Notes: generated from the sequence alone by a model not told the origin. DNA of 64,000 nucleotides from VBOC01 sp964512655 (GCA_964512655.1 CAZEJT010000004.1:124001-188000); one strand, 5' to 3'. Counted from the stretch's first letter, positions 25,237 through 33,905 are shown. Program-made: numbers and translations.

Positions 25237-26235
25237 CTACTCAATCCCCATCAGATCGAAGCTGTACGAGAGATTCAGAAACAGGTTGAAGCCCGCCGTC
25301 TGCTGGATGCCGTGGACATTCTGGTACGCCGGAAGCTGGACGAACGCCGTGCCAGCGAGAGCGTCGCTGAACTTAAGTCCAACACCCGGGCTGACAAAGA
25401 TCCATGTCCCGCCCGTATTGGCTCTCGGCTCATCGGTAAAACCGACATCGGCGAAATCCTGAAACCTTCCGTTCACCTGCAGCAAGAGGTCCATCCTGTC
25501 GAGCAATCGATACGCCGTTCCAACATGGGCGAGAAGCGTATTCCCAAACCGATAGTCGTAAGTTCCCTTTCCGGTAAATTGGTAGGCCACACCGAGCCTC
25601 AGCGGCAGGGCGGCGTATTTCCCCGACGGGGTCGGAAGTGTGAGGATATTCTGGTCATACTCGACTCCGGCAAACCCGTCGACTGAGCCCGTGCCCGGCT
25701 GAATTGTGACTTCCGCTTCTTCACCTTCGGCGTTCCGCAGGCCGGTGACGCCTGATGCGGTTTTAATCCCACCGTGAAGCGCCACAATCGGTGAGAACTG
25801 CGATGAATCGGACTGGAACAATACATAGTGAGCGTTCAATACGATGTCCCCAAGGCCGCTGAAGTCCCACGACTCCCAGCGGTTAGCGCCCTCCGCATGA
25901 TCGATATGGCTGTGTTCGCGGTGAACAAACGGTATCGAAAGCTCCGCGGTCAGGCGCTCGCTGAGCCCGAGTTGAAGCTGAAGGGTATTCTTTTCGTTCA
26001 ACGTCTCCACCTCATCATGATGTCCAGCAATTGCGCCGACGAACGACCTCGACGAGCCCACGTAAATTTGATTTTGCAGAATGTACTCATGTGAGATCCC
26101 GACAGAGAGCCAGCCGCCGCTCAAAGATCGGTATGTATTGAGAGGACAGGTTGCGGCTCCGCAGCTCCGCGAAAGGGAGTGTTCAGGGGCAAGAACAAAG
26201 CCGAGAAGTAAGCCACTTATCAGTAATGATCGCAT
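25237..26235 (-). CDS. Outer-membrane beta-barrel protein, possible metal- or solute-related porin
   Basis: The 332-residue protein has a signal peptide followed by CGAATCPLNTYRSL, then a run of amphipathic strands typical of an outer-membrane barrel (GGWLSVGISHEYI, LTAELSIPFVHREH, GLGDIVLNAHYVLF, LRLGVAYQFTG, LNLSYSFDL). A His/Glu-rich loop (GHHDEVETLNE, HREHSHIDH) might touch metal ions, which is speculation. It sits between the anti-sigma factor and the TonB receptor, all on the minus strand. The family was not identified. Confidence 0.7.
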   Translation of the reverse strand: MRSLLISGLLLGFVLAPEHSLSRSCGAATCPLNTYRSLSGGWLSVGISHEYILQNQIYVGSSRSFVGAIAGHHDEVETLNEKNTLQLQLGLSERLTAELSIPFVHREHSHIDHAEGANRWESWDFSGLGDIVLNAHYVLFQSDSSQFSPIVALHGGIKTASGVTGLRNAEGEEAEVTIQPGTGSVDGFAGVEYDQNILTLPTPSGKYAALPLRLGVAYQFTGKGTYDYRFGNTLLAHVGTAYRLLDRMDLLLQVNGRFQDFADVGFTDEPRANTGGTWIFVSPGVGLKFSDALAGTAFVQLPAYQNVHGIQQTAGFNLFLNLSYSFDLMGIE

Positions 26236-26320
26236 CAGGTTGGGGCCCCTTTTCTTGCATGGATGGATCGTGATCCTTGTGCTGGTTTCAACAATGAGCG
26301 GGACATTTTCGTTCTACTTG

Positions 26321-27097
26321 TTACGAACCGGATTGCAGCAGATGCGCAAATTCCTGGAGATCGGGGAGCGCCACATCAGACACCGCCCAATAGATCATCC
26401 CCGAGGCCGTCCAACCTACAAGATTATACCCCTGTCTCGCCGCCGTTCCTCCAGCGGCGTTTCCACCGCGGGACGCCGGCCACACAAAAAGGTTGATGAT
26501 GTGCTTCCGATGCTGATAGATCAGGGCTGCGACGGGACGTCCACCGATGTAATCCAGCCGGCCCCCCGCAAGGGTGAACCCCTGATCCGGCAGATCGCGG
26601 ACCGGCGGCGAGAAATCGAGCCGTCCGGCGAACCATGGCTTCACGGTGTGCTGGTCCGATGATTGTACATCGGTCAGATGATTCGCCATCAGCGATCGCG
26701 CATGGCTCGAAACAAGCTCCTGTTCCAAGAGGCCGTCTGCGGACGGGCTCCTCGGCATCAGGAAGAAGGCCCAGACCGCCAGAGATATGAAAGCGATCCC
26801 GAAACCAATGAGCCGCCAATTCCTGGCCGGCATGAACCGTCGATACCCTGGTTGGATCTGAGCCGTCCCCAATCCTTCCGCCTTCAGCGATGCCGTGACG
26901 CGTTTTCGGAGCGCGGGCGGGGCCTGGTGGTAAAATGACGGGGAGCCTATACCTTCCCGCAGGATACGGATGTTGTTGAGAGCGCGTGAGCAATCCGGAC
27001 ACTTCATCACGTGTTCCTGCACCTCGAGAGCTTTCGCGAGATCGAGCTCATCATCCGCATACGCATCGAGGAGCGGTCGCACCTGTTGGCAGTCCAC
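26321..27097 (-). CDS. Anti-sigma factor with zf-HC2 zinc finger
   Basis: The 258-residue protein has an N-terminal zinc-binding anti-sigma domain (Cys3, then the HVMKCPDC motif near 30-36), a single membrane helix (LIGFGIAFISLAVWAFFL near 115-135) and a periplasmic domain ending SDVALPDLQEFAHLL. This is the standard membrane anti-sigma layout, in which the cytoplasmic finger holds the ECF factor until an external signal acts. It begins at GTG, one base after the sigma gene stop, so the pair is translationally coupled. Confidence 0.88.
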   Translation of the reverse strand: MDCQQVRPLLDAYADDELDLAKALEVQEHVMKCPDCSRALNNIRILREGIGSPSFYHQAPPALRKRVTASLKAEGLGTAQIQPGYRRFMPARNWRLIGFGIAFISLAVWAFFLMPRSPSADGLLEQELVSSHARSLMANHLTDVQSSDQHTVKPWFAGRLDFSPPVRDLPDQGFTLAGGRLDYIGGRPVAALIYQHRKHIINLFVWPASRGGNAAGGTAARQGYNLVGWTASGMIYWAVSDVALPDLQEFAHLLQSGS

Positions 27098-27098
27098 C

Positions 27099-27659
27099 TC
27101 AATCCTCCTTATCGGGATGTTCGGTCAGCATGTCTTCGAGCTGCTTCCTGGCGCGAGAGAGCCGGGACATGACGGTCCCGACGGGTACGCCGGCGATTGA
27201 AGCGATCTCCTTGTACGACATCCCCTCCAGCTCACGCAGGACCAGAACCTCCCTGAACTCGACCGGCAATTCTTCAATCGAGGCATGCAGGAGCTCGGCG
27301 TTCATCTGCTCGATGAGTATCGTCTCGGGAGAGGGAGCCAATGCCGAACCGCCGTGAAGTTCATCATTGAACTCCGTGATCGATTCCTTCACCCTGTTTT
27401 GCCGCATCCACGTGTAGCATGTGTTCCGGACAATCGTCAGCAGCCATGCCCTCGGGTCGCCCCCGCGAAAGCCTGAAAAGAACCTGAACGCACGCAGGTA
27501 GGATTCCTGCACGACATCCTCGGCATCCTGATCATTCTTCGTCAGCCATCGGGCCAGGTTGTACGCCGCATCCATGCAGGGAAGGATGGTGCGTTCGAAA
27601 CTCGATAATGTGCCCTGATCGAGCGGCGTAAATCCTTCCGGGGGGAATCCCCCATTCAA
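27099..27659 (-). CDS. ECF-family RNA polymerase sigma factor
   Basis: The 186-residue protein has sigma region 2 (ILPCMDAAYNLARWLTKN, DAEDVVQESYLRAF, FRGGDPRAWLLTIVRN) and region 4 (LPVEFREVLVLRELEGMSYKEIA, GVPVGTVMSRLSRARKQL). The annotated start is TTG at 27659 because no ATG precedes region 2 in frame. The gene is directly upstream of its anti-sigma factor and likely drives this block and other targets. Whether it drives the TonB receptor and barrel genes is inference from order. Confidence 0.9.
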   Translation of the reverse strand: MNGGFPPEGFTPLDQGTLSSFERTILPCMDAAYNLARWLTKNDQDAEDVVQESYLRAFRFFSGFRGGDPRAWLLTIVRNTCYTWMRQNRVKESITEFNDELHGGSALAPSPETILIEQMNAELLHASIEELPVEFREVLVLRELEGMSYKEIASIAGVPVGTVMSRLSRARKQLEDMLTEHPDKED

Positions 27660-27839
27660 GTATAGACCGAGAGAACAGGTATTTTATTCCCGAATCGAAA
27701 ACGAAGGGCAAGACGGGAATATTACCGCGCGGGCGCCTGTCTTACATATGAACGAGGTCGCGGCGGGACGGCTGCAACAGATAATTGAATGGAAAGGGCT
27801 TCCCCGCGGCCTTGGAACCAAAAAGAAAGGAATAAAATC

Positions 27840-28370
27840 ATGAGATTCAACAAGGCGTTGCATTGGGCGTTGACCCCTCCGGACAATGCTCCCGCAGCAA
27901 CTCTATTTCTCCGGTGCATGGCGGGCGGAGTGTTCTTCTGGGAGGGAATACTGAAATTTGTGTACACGAACCAGGGGGTCGGACGCTTCACTAAGTTGGG
28001 CATTCCATTCCCCGAAATCTCCGCTCATTTTGTCGCATGTCTCGAGATCGTCGGAGGGCTCCTCCTCATCGGGGGCTTACTCACGCGGATGATCGCCATC
28101 CCGTTTGTCATCGAGATGATCGTCGCGATACTCTCTACGAAGATCTCCCTGTATCTCGGAACATCGCCGCTGCCCCTCCCTCCTGTTCCTCCCCAGATCG
28201 GGATCTGGGCTGTGCTTCACGAAGGCAGATCGGATTACGCGCAGATCATGACGATGTTCTTTCTGATCGCGGCGGGACCGGGCAGGTGGTCTATCGACGC
28301 ATTGCGTCACACGAGGCAGCGCGAAAAGGAATCGCACATCCGCCTTGCATCGGCGGGGAGCCGTGCCTGA
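27840..28370 (+). CDS. DoxX-family membrane protein
   Basis: I choose the ATG at 27840, behind AGAAAGGAA, giving 176 residues. Four hydrophobic helices carry the DoxX pattern: ATLFLRCMAGGVFFWEGILKF, GIPFPEISAHFVACLEIVGG, LLLIGGLLTRMIAIPFVIEM and a last helix near ADYAQIMTMFF-like sequence. DoxX proteins are small membrane proteins linked to thiosulfate oxidation, redox protection or surface functions, so the role is not specific. It is transcribed divergently from the ECF sigma gene with a 180-nt gap, a place where an ECF-controlled promoter could lie. Confidence 0.82.
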   Translation: MRFNKALHWALTPPDNAPAATLFLRCMAGGVFFWEGILKFVYTNQGVGRFTKLGIPFPEISAHFVACLEIVGGLLLIGGLLTRMIAIPFVIEMIVAILSTKISLYLGTSPLPLPPVPPQIGIWAVLHEGRSDYAQIMTMFFLIAAGPGRWSIDALRHTRQREKESHIRLASAGSRA

Positions 28371-28398
28371 GCCGGCATCACGTCAATGTTCGACGGAG

Positions 28399-28427
28399 TT
28401 GTTTTTGTAGCACCGGGTTAGTACACT
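28399..28427 (+). promoter_or_regulatory. Sigma-70-like promoter at the MFS gene, implying a leaderless transcript
   Basis: TTGTTT (28399-28404), 17-bp spacer, TACACT (28422-28427). A start site seven bases on would fall at the ATG (28434), and no Shine-Dalgarno precedes that ATG. Confidence 0.4.
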
Positions 28428-28433
28428 TGACGC

Positions 28434-29699
28434 ATGCAGAAACCGCGCGCGGCCCTTGGATTTATTTTCGTCACTCTTCTGATCGATCTGACCGGGTTTG
28501 GCATTATCATCCCCGTGATGCCGAAACTGATCAGCGAGTTGATCCACGGAACGATGAGCGACGCATCCCGTTACGGCGGGTGGCTGATGTTCACCTACTC
28601 GATCATGCAGTTCGTTTGCTCGCCCATCGTAGGGAACCTCAGCGACCGCTACGGACGAAGGCCGGTGCTCCTCGCTTCGCTGTTCGGGCTTGGAGTGGAT
28701 TACGTGATTCTCGCGCTGGCCCCGACGATCGGGTGGCTCTTTTTGGGACGGCTCTTTGCCGGCATTTTCGGGGCGAGTTTCACCACCGCCGGAGCGTATA
28801 TCGCCGATATCAGCCCCCCTGAGAAGCGGGCTCAGAGTTTTGGAATCATCGGGATGGCGTTCGGGCTCGGCTTCATCATCGGCCCCATTATCGGCGGGGT
28901 GCTCGGTCAGTTCGGATCGCGCATCCCGTTCATCGCCGCCGCAGGACTTTCATTGCTCAACTGCCTCTACGGCTTCTTCGTCCTCCCCGAGTCGCTGAAA
29001 GCCGAGAACCGGAGGAAATTTGAGTGGAAAGTGGCAAATCCCGCCGGATCGCTCCTGCACTTTCGGCAGTATCCCGTGGTGTCGGGGCTGATTGAATCGC
29101 TGGTCTTCATGTACATCGCCGTCTATGCGGTCCAGAGCACATGGACCTTCTTCACGATACAGCAGTTCGGCTGGGATTCCGCGATGGTGGGGTATTCGCT
29201 TGGAGTCGTCGGCGCGATGTATGCGCTTGTTCAGGGGTTTTTGATCCGCCTCATTATTCCGAAACTGGGGAAGAAACGCTCCGTCTTTGTCGGTCTGAGC
29301 ATGTACGGCCTCGGGCTCCTACTCTTTGCGATCGCCACGAAAAGCTGGATGATGTTTGCGTTTCTCGTGCCGTACTGCCTCGGAGCAATTGCCGGACCGG
29401 CCATCCAGGGGATAATTTCCACACAGGTCCGACCCAATGAGCAGGGTCAGCTCCAGGGGATGGTCGCAAGCCTTATGAGCATGACGGCAATCATCGGCCC
29501 GCCCCTCATGACAAATCTCTTCGCCTTTTTTACGAGCGCCGGCGCGCCATTCTACTTCCCCGGCGCCCCTTTTCTGGCCGGTGCTGCGCTCATGGCTGTC
29601 AGCGTCATCCTCGCGACGAGATCGCTTGCGGCATACGTGCAGGAGCCCGCTCAGCCGGTCAACACAGCTATTGCCCCTGGTGAATCGGGCTCTCAGTAG
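28434..29699 (+). CDS. MFS drug/proton antiporter, TetA-like
   Basis: The 421-residue protein has twelve predicted helices. It shows the motif D1/C region of tetracycline-type exporters: IDLTGFGIIIPVMPKL near 18, motif A GNLSDRYGRRPV near 67, and motif C GLGFIIGPIIGG near 146. This fits 12-helix DHA1 efflux pumps. The substrate is not predictable. The C-terminal tail after the last helix is short. A promoter immediately upstream suggests separate transcription from the DoxX gene. Confidence 0.85.
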   Translation: MQKPRAALGFIFVTLLIDLTGFGIIIPVMPKLISELIHGTMSDASRYGGWLMFTYSIMQFVCSPIVGNLSDRYGRRPVLLASLFGLGVDYVILALAPTIGWLFLGRLFAGIFGASFTTAGAYIADISPPEKRAQSFGIIGMAFGLGFIIGPIIGGVLGQFGSRIPFIAAAGLSLLNCLYGFFVLPESLKAENRRKFEWKVANPAGSLLHFRQYPVVSGLIESLVFMYIAVYAVQSTWTFFTIQQFGWDSAMVGYSLGVVGAMYALVQGFLIRLIIPKLGKKRSVFVGLSMYGLGLLLFAIATKSWMMFAFLVPYCLGAIAGPAIQGIISTQVRPNEQGQLQGMVASLMSMTAIIGPPLMTNLFAFFTSAGAPFYFPGAPFLAGAALMAVSVILATRSLAAYVQEPAQPVNTAIAPGESGSQ

Positions 29700-29787
29700 G
29701 AATAACGAATACCGGCGAGAGATGTTTGAGGGGGAAATCCGGAATCGGGTGGGAGTCGTACTACAGAAAAGGAGAGGAAGGGCATTG

Positions 29788-29859
29788 CTCCACAGGCAGG
29801 ACTCGAACCTGCAACCCTCCGGTTAACAGCCGGATGCTCTACCATTGAGCTACTGTGGA
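29788..29859 (-). tRNA. tRNA-Asn (GTT anticodon)
   Basis: On the minus strand a full cloverleaf is readable: acceptor stem TCCACAG/CTGTGGA, D arm GCTC-AATGGTA-GAGC, anticodon arm TCCGG-CTGTTAA-CCGGA with anticodon GTT, and T arm GCAGG-TTCGAGT-CCTGC. G at 29788 is the discriminator base. The 3' CCA is not encoded. Its promoter is at 29935-29963. Confidence 0.97.
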
Positions 29860-29934
29860 ATGTGCTGCGTTGGCAGGCGGCTTGTAATTCGGAGTTTTTG
29901 TTGGAGTTAAGACTCAACCGACGCGCAGCGATAT

Positions 29935-29963
29935 AATATAGAGAAAACGTGCCGGAAAGTCAA
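29935..29963 (-). promoter_or_regulatory. Promoter for tRNA-Asn
   Basis: Minus-strand TTGACT (29958-29963), 17-bp spacer, TATATT (29935-29940). It is the mirror of the clpC promoter and uses the same hexamers; the two -35 boxes are only 11 bp apart. The leader before the mature tRNA would be about 70 nt. Confidence 0.75.
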
Positions 29964-29974
29964 TCCTCGCTTTC

Positions 29975-30003
29975 TTGACTAATCTTAGCGTTTTAGGTAT
30001 ATT
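29975..30003 (+). promoter_or_regulatory. Promoter for clpC
   Basis: TTGACT (29975-29980), 17-bp spacer, TATATT (29998-30003). It leads to a leader of about 84 nt with AGGATAAAGG before the clpC ATG. No CIRCE or CtsR-like operator was seen in the leader. Confidence 0.75.
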
Positions 30004-30093
30004 GATTACAAGTAGAACATGAAACCGAATCTGACATCGACTGCGAGGAAGAGCGTCGAACATTCGATTACCACCCATCTAGGATAAAGGACG

Positions 30094-32595
30094 ATGGAAG
30101 GAAATTTTTCGAATCGGGTCCAGGATGTGATACGTCTCAGCCGGGAAGAAGCGCTCCGGCTCGGTCATGATTACATCGGCACCGAGCATCTGTTACTCGG
30201 TGTGATCCGTGAGGGGGAGGGGATCGCCGTCAAAATACTCCGGAACCTCGGAGTAGATCTGTACAAGCTGAAGAAGGCGATCGAGGATACGGTGCGGACT
30301 TCCGGGGGTACTCTGACAATCGGCAATATTCCGCTGACCAAACAGGCCGAAAAGGTCCTAAAGATCACCTACCTCGAGGCCAAACTGTACAAGTCGGATG
30401 TCATCGGAACGGAACATCTCCTTCTCTCCCTTCTCAGGGACGACGACAACATCGCCGCCCAGATTCTCCATCAGTTCAACGTCCATTACGACGTCGTCCG
30501 GAACGAACTGGACAACATCATCAGCGGAAAACCATCGAACCCGCCTGCCCAGCAGACGGGCGAGCGCCGGCCGGAGAAATCAAAGACTCCTGTTCTCGAT
30601 AACTTCGGGCGAGACCTGACGAAACTCGCGATGGAGGACAAGCTCGACCCCATCGTCGGACGCGAAAAGGAAATCGAGCGCGTAGCACAGGTATTAAGCA
30701 GGCGCAAGAAGAATAACCCCGTCCTGATCGGCGAACCGGGGGTCGGGAAAACGGCGATTGCGGAGGGTCTGGCCCTTCGAATCGTCCAGAAAAAGGTCTC
30801 CCGGGTCCTCCACGACAAGCGCGTCGTGACGCTCGACCTTGCCGCCCTTGTTGCGGGTACGAAATACCGCGGCCAGTTCGAGGAGCGGATGAAGGCGGTC
30901 ATGAATGAGCTCGAAAAAGCCAAGGACGTCATTCTCTTTATCGACGAACTGCACACGATTGTAGGCGCAGGGGGCGCCTCGGGATCGCTCGATGCCTCCA
31001 ATATGTTTAAGCCGGCCCTTTCGAGGGGCGATTTGCAGTGCATCGGAGCCACGACCCTCGACGAGTACCGCCAGTATATCGAGAAAGACGGCGCTCTCGA
31101 CCGCCGCTTCCAGAAAATCATGGTCGATCCGACCAGCGTCGATGAAACCATCCAGATCCTCAAGAACATCAAGCACAAGTACGAAGAGCACCACAATATC
31201 CGCTATTCGGACAAGGCGCTTGAGACTGCCGTCCGTCTGAGCGACCGCTACATTACAGACCGGTATCTGCCCGACAAGGCGATCGACGTGATGGACGAGG
31301 CCGGCTCGAGGGTTCACCTCTCGAATATTCACGTGCCGAAGGAGATCCTCGATCTTGAGGGAGAGGTCGAAAAGATCCGCCTCTCTAAAAACCAGGTGGT
31401 GAAAAACCAGAACTTCGAAGAAGCCGCTCGTCTGCGCGATCTTGAGAAGAAGCACTTGAGCGATCTGGAGGTCGCCAAGCGCGAGTGGGAATTGAAGGCC
31501 CAGGAATCCGTCTATGAGGTGAACGAAGAGACGATGGCCGATGTCGTGTCGATGATGACGGGAATTCCCGTCAATAAGATCGCGCAATCGGAGTCCGAGA
31601 AACTCCTCAAGATGGAAGAGGCGCTGACAAAGGTCATCGTCGGCCAGAACGAAGCCGTCGTGAAACTCTGCAAGGCGATTCGCCGGACACGCGCCGGGCT
31701 CAAGGATCCGAGACGGCCGATTGGCTCGTTCATTTTCCTCGGACCGACCGGGGTCGGCAAAACGGAAATGGCAAAGGCGTTGGCGCGCTACCTGTTCGAT
31801 TCCGAGGAAGCCCTCATTCGCATCGACATGAGCGAATACATGGAGAAATTCACCGTGTCGAGACTCGTGGGCGCTCCCCCCGGATATGTGGGGTACGAAG
31901 AAGGCGGCCAGCTGACCGAGAAGGTGAGGCGGAAACCATACTCGGTGGTGCTCCTCGATGAAATCGAGAAAGCGCATCCGGATGTATTCAACATCCTTCT
32001 GCAGGTTCTCGACGACGGGCAGCTGACCGACAGCCTGGGACGCCGCATCGATTTCAAGAACACGATTCTCATCATGACGTCGAACATCGGCGCGCGGGAC
32101 ATCAAGGCGACCGGCGGGTTCGGGTTCGGGCTCGACACTGCAAAAGACAACTACAAGTCGATGAAGAACACCATCGAGGACGCGGTGAAGAGGGTGTTCA
32201 ACCCTGAGTTTCTCAATCGCATCGACGACACCATCGTCTTCCACAGCCTCGAGCGCGAACACATCGACCGCATCATCGATATCCAGATGCAGGAACTGGT
32301 GAAGCGGATGGCGTCGCTCGACATCAAGATTCACCTGACCAAGCAGGCGAAAGAGTTCCTGGTCGATAAGGGGTATGATCCGGCCTTCGGCGCCCGGCCC
32401 CTAAAGCGGGCGCTTCAGAAGTATGTCGAGGACCCGATCGCGGAAGAACTGCTGCGCGCAAAATTCGGCCAGGGAAGCGTGGTCAATGTGAAGTTCAACA
32501 AGAAGACCGAGTCTTTGCGATTTACCGAGGGAGGAAAAAAACTCAAGAAGGGAAACGTCACGCCGGAGGCTCAGCAGAGCGCCAGCGTTTCTTGA
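30094..32595 (+). CDS. clpC: ClpC-type AAA+ unfoldase, ATPase subunit of Clp protease
   Basis: ClpC unfolds substrate proteins and feeds them to ClpP. The 833-residue protein has two N-terminal Clp repeats (REEALRLGHDYIGTEHLLLG and a second copy near 105), AAA module 1 with Walker A GEPGVGKTAIAEG near 209, an UVR-like coiled segment (NFEEAARLRDLEKKH near 440), and AAA module 2 with Walker A GPTGVGKTEMAKAL near 549 and Walker B VVLLDEIEKAHPD. The C-terminal FGFGLDT segment is in the region of the ClpP-contact loop. The UVR element separates ClpC from ClpA and ClpB. No clpP or mcsB is adjacent. Confidence 0.96.
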   Translation: MEGNFSNRVQDVIRLSREEALRLGHDYIGTEHLLLGVIREGEGIAVKILRNLGVDLYKLKKAIEDTVRTSGGTLTIGNIPLTKQAEKVLKITYLEAKLYKSDVIGTEHLLLSLLRDDDNIAAQILHQFNVHYDVVRNELDNIISGKPSNPPAQQTGERRPEKSKTPVLDNFGRDLTKLAMEDKLDPIVGREKEIERVAQVLSRRKKNNPVLIGEPGVGKTAIAEGLALRIVQKKVSRVLHDKRVVTLDLAALVAGTKYRGQFEERMKAVMNELEKAKDVILFIDELHTIVGAGGASGSLDASNMFKPALSRGDLQCIGATTLDEYRQYIEKDGALDRRFQKIMVDPTSVDETIQILKNIKHKYEEHHNIRYSDKALETAVRLSDRYITDRYLPDKAIDVMDEAGSRVHLSNIHVPKEILDLEGEVEKIRLSKNQVVKNQNFEEAARLRDLEKKHLSDLEVAKREWELKAQESVYEVNEETMADVVSMMTGIPVNKIAQSESEKLLKMEEALTKVIVGQNEAVVKLCKAIRRTRAGLKDPRRPIGSFIFLGPTGVGKTEMAKALARYLFDSEEALIRIDMSEYMEKFTVSRLVGAPPGYVGYEEGGQLTEKVRRKPYSVVLLDEIEKAHPDVFNILLQVLDDGQLTDSLGRRIDFKNTILIMTSNIGARDIKATGGFGFGLDTAKDNYKSMKNTIEDAVKRVFNPEFLNRIDDTIVFHSLEREHIDRIIDIQMQELVKRMASLDIKIHLTKQAKEFLVDKGYDPAFGARPLKRALQKYVEDPIAEELLRAKFGQGSVVNVKFNKKTESLRFTEGGKKLKKGNVTPEAQQSASVS

Positions 32596-32614
32596 GCGAG
32601 ACCGCGTAAGGTGA

Positions 32615-32653
32615 TACCCCCCTCTGCCGCTCGGCGGAGGGGATGGGGGTTTT
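32615..32653 (+). terminator. Probable terminator after clpC
   Basis: A GC-rich inverted repeat (CCCCTCTGCCG at 32619-32629 with CGGCGGAGGGG at 32632-32642, one G-U pair, innermost pairs open) is followed by GATGGGGGTTTTC about ten bases later. It begins 24 nt after the stop. The T tract is short and not immediately adjacent, so efficiency is uncertain. Confidence 0.6.
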
Positions 32654-32668
32654 CTTCCACAGCATCTC

Positions 32669-33697
32669 ATGGTACTGTCCACCAGATACTCCCGGGCACG
32701 GGAGTTATCATTCCAGCAACTCCTCAACACCAGAGTTGGGGAACTTGAACTACGCCCCTCCGACACTCTGCGTGACTGCCTGATCGGGCTCCGGCACGAG
32801 CTCGTAGCAAACCACATCGCGTTCTTTCCCAATTTTTACTTCGGCCAGGAGCCCTGGGGGTGCATCGACCGGACCGGCTCGATCGAGATCCCTTTCTACC
32901 TCGCGAACAACGAGCTCCGGCGGATCGCGGAAAAACATTACGTGGCCTACTCCAAGGAGGAGATCATGATGATCCTCCGGCACGAGACGGGACACGCCGT
33001 CAATTATGCGTACAAACTGTGGATCGGGAGCCAGTGGAAGAAACTCTTCGGAAAATTCCAGCAGCCCTACCCCCGCTTCTATCATTTCATCTCGAACAGC
33101 AAGGACTTCGTGCGCTACCTCCATTACATAGGCCATCCACACTATGCGCAGCGGCATCCCGATGAGGATTTTGCGGAGACGTTCGCCGTCTGGCTCGATC
33201 CTTCCTCGAAGTGGAAGTGGAATTACAGGTCGTGGCCGGGAGCGCTGGAAAAGCTGCGGTTTGTCGACCGGATGTTCCGGCGCGAGCAGATTGCAGCCCG
33301 CCGCCCGCTGAGAGTCCGGTACGACGAGACCAAGAGCCACAAAACCATTGCCGAAACTGTTGCGGAGTATTTTCAGATCGAGCGGCGGGTCGATCCGAGG
33401 GTGCGTGAATACACGCTGGACCTGAAGGAAATATTCTCGAAGAAAAAACCTCATGCCTCCCGGCTCGTGCGCGCCGACCTCTTCATTCAGAATTACAGCG
33501 ATTATCTCGAGGAAGAGCTTGTCACCTGGATCGCGAAAGCGGACCGGAGGGATATCAGAAAATACCTGCGCGAGATCCAGACGATCTGCGCGCTGAACGA
33601 GCTCTATCTCTACCCGGACCAGACAACCGAGAAGCTGGTGGAGTTGGTCATCGTCTCCACCTATCATCTCCTGAACAGGCTTCGGCTGATCCGCTGA
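32669..33697 (+). CDS. Putative zinc metallopeptidase with HExxH motif
   Basis: The 342-residue protein resembles the putative zinc-binding metallopeptidase families of unknown target. The zinc site is HETGH (His105, Glu106, His109), followed about 60 residues later by DEDFAETFAVWLDP, whose Glu170 is a likely third ligand. There is no signal peptide, so the protein is cytoplasmic. The C-terminal half is charged and helical and ends LLNRLRLIR. It is downstream of clpC, separated by a terminator-like hairpin, and may be transcribed on its own. The physical link to ClpC may be chance or a shared proteostasis role. Confidence 0.7.
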   Translation: MVLSTRYSRARELSFQQLLNTRVGELELRPSDTLRDCLIGLRHELVANHIAFFPNFYFGQEPWGCIDRTGSIEIPFYLANNELRRIAEKHYVAYSKEEIMMILRHETGHAVNYAYKLWIGSQWKKLFGKFQQPYPRFYHFISNSKDFVRYLHYIGHPHYAQRHPDEDFAETFAVWLDPSSKWKWNYRSWPGALEKLRFVDRMFRREQIAARRPLRVRYDETKSHKTIAETVAEYFQIERRVDPRVREYTLDLKEIFSKKKPHASRLVRADLFIQNYSDYLEEELVTWIAKADRRDIRKYLREIQTICALNELYLYPDQTTEKLVELVIVSTYHLLNRLRLIR

Positions 33698-33707
33698 ACC
33701 GGGGAAC

Positions 33708-33737
33708 GCGGGCTGTAGCCGCGGGCTTTAGCCCGCG
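33708..33737. repeat. Tandem/palindromic intergenic element, copy 3
   Basis: Two tandem 13-bp units GCGGGCTKTAGCC (33708-33720, 33721-33733) plus CGCG. The last unit folds as CGCGGGC-TTTA-GCCCGCG. It is the GC-swapped form of the elements at 2962 and 12652. Confidence 0.7.
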
Positions 33738-33766
33738 CTTCCACCGCACGTGCACATACTGCGCCC

Positions 33767-33793
33767 TTTTATAGCCGCGGGCTTTAGCCCGCG
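33767..33793. repeat. Tandem/palindromic intergenic element, copy 4
   Basis: TTTATAGCCGCGGGC-TTTA-GCCCGCG, a second copy 56 bp after copy 3. Downstream flanks CTTCCACCGCA and CTTGCACCGCA are also similar, so the duplicated unit includes at least 35 bp. Confidence 0.7.
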
Positions 33794-33825
33794 CTTGCAC
33801 CGCAGCTGCAATTACTGGGTGTGAT

Positions 33826-33860
33826 AAAAGAAAACCCCGGGATCTCGTAAGATACCTGGG
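33826..33860 (-). terminator. Probable terminator of the sugar operon
   Basis: On the minus strand, downstream of the GH36 stop, an imperfect stem (CCCAGGTATCT with AGATCCCGGGG) with loop TACG is followed by TTTTCTTTT. It ends the long minus-strand run of sugar genes that starts at 47073. Confidence 0.6.
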
Positions 33861-33905
33861 CTCGCCCTTCCTCATGCACTCGCCACATTGATCGCTTCTT
33901 CCGGT

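Noticed and set aside
30694..32334. 546-codon minus-strand open frame
   Set aside because: It is antisense to clpC and shows the biased composition of a shadow frame.
33708..33793. CRISPR array from two spaced palindromes
   Set aside because: Only two copies with a 29-bp gap, matching elements elsewhere in the window, and no cas gene.
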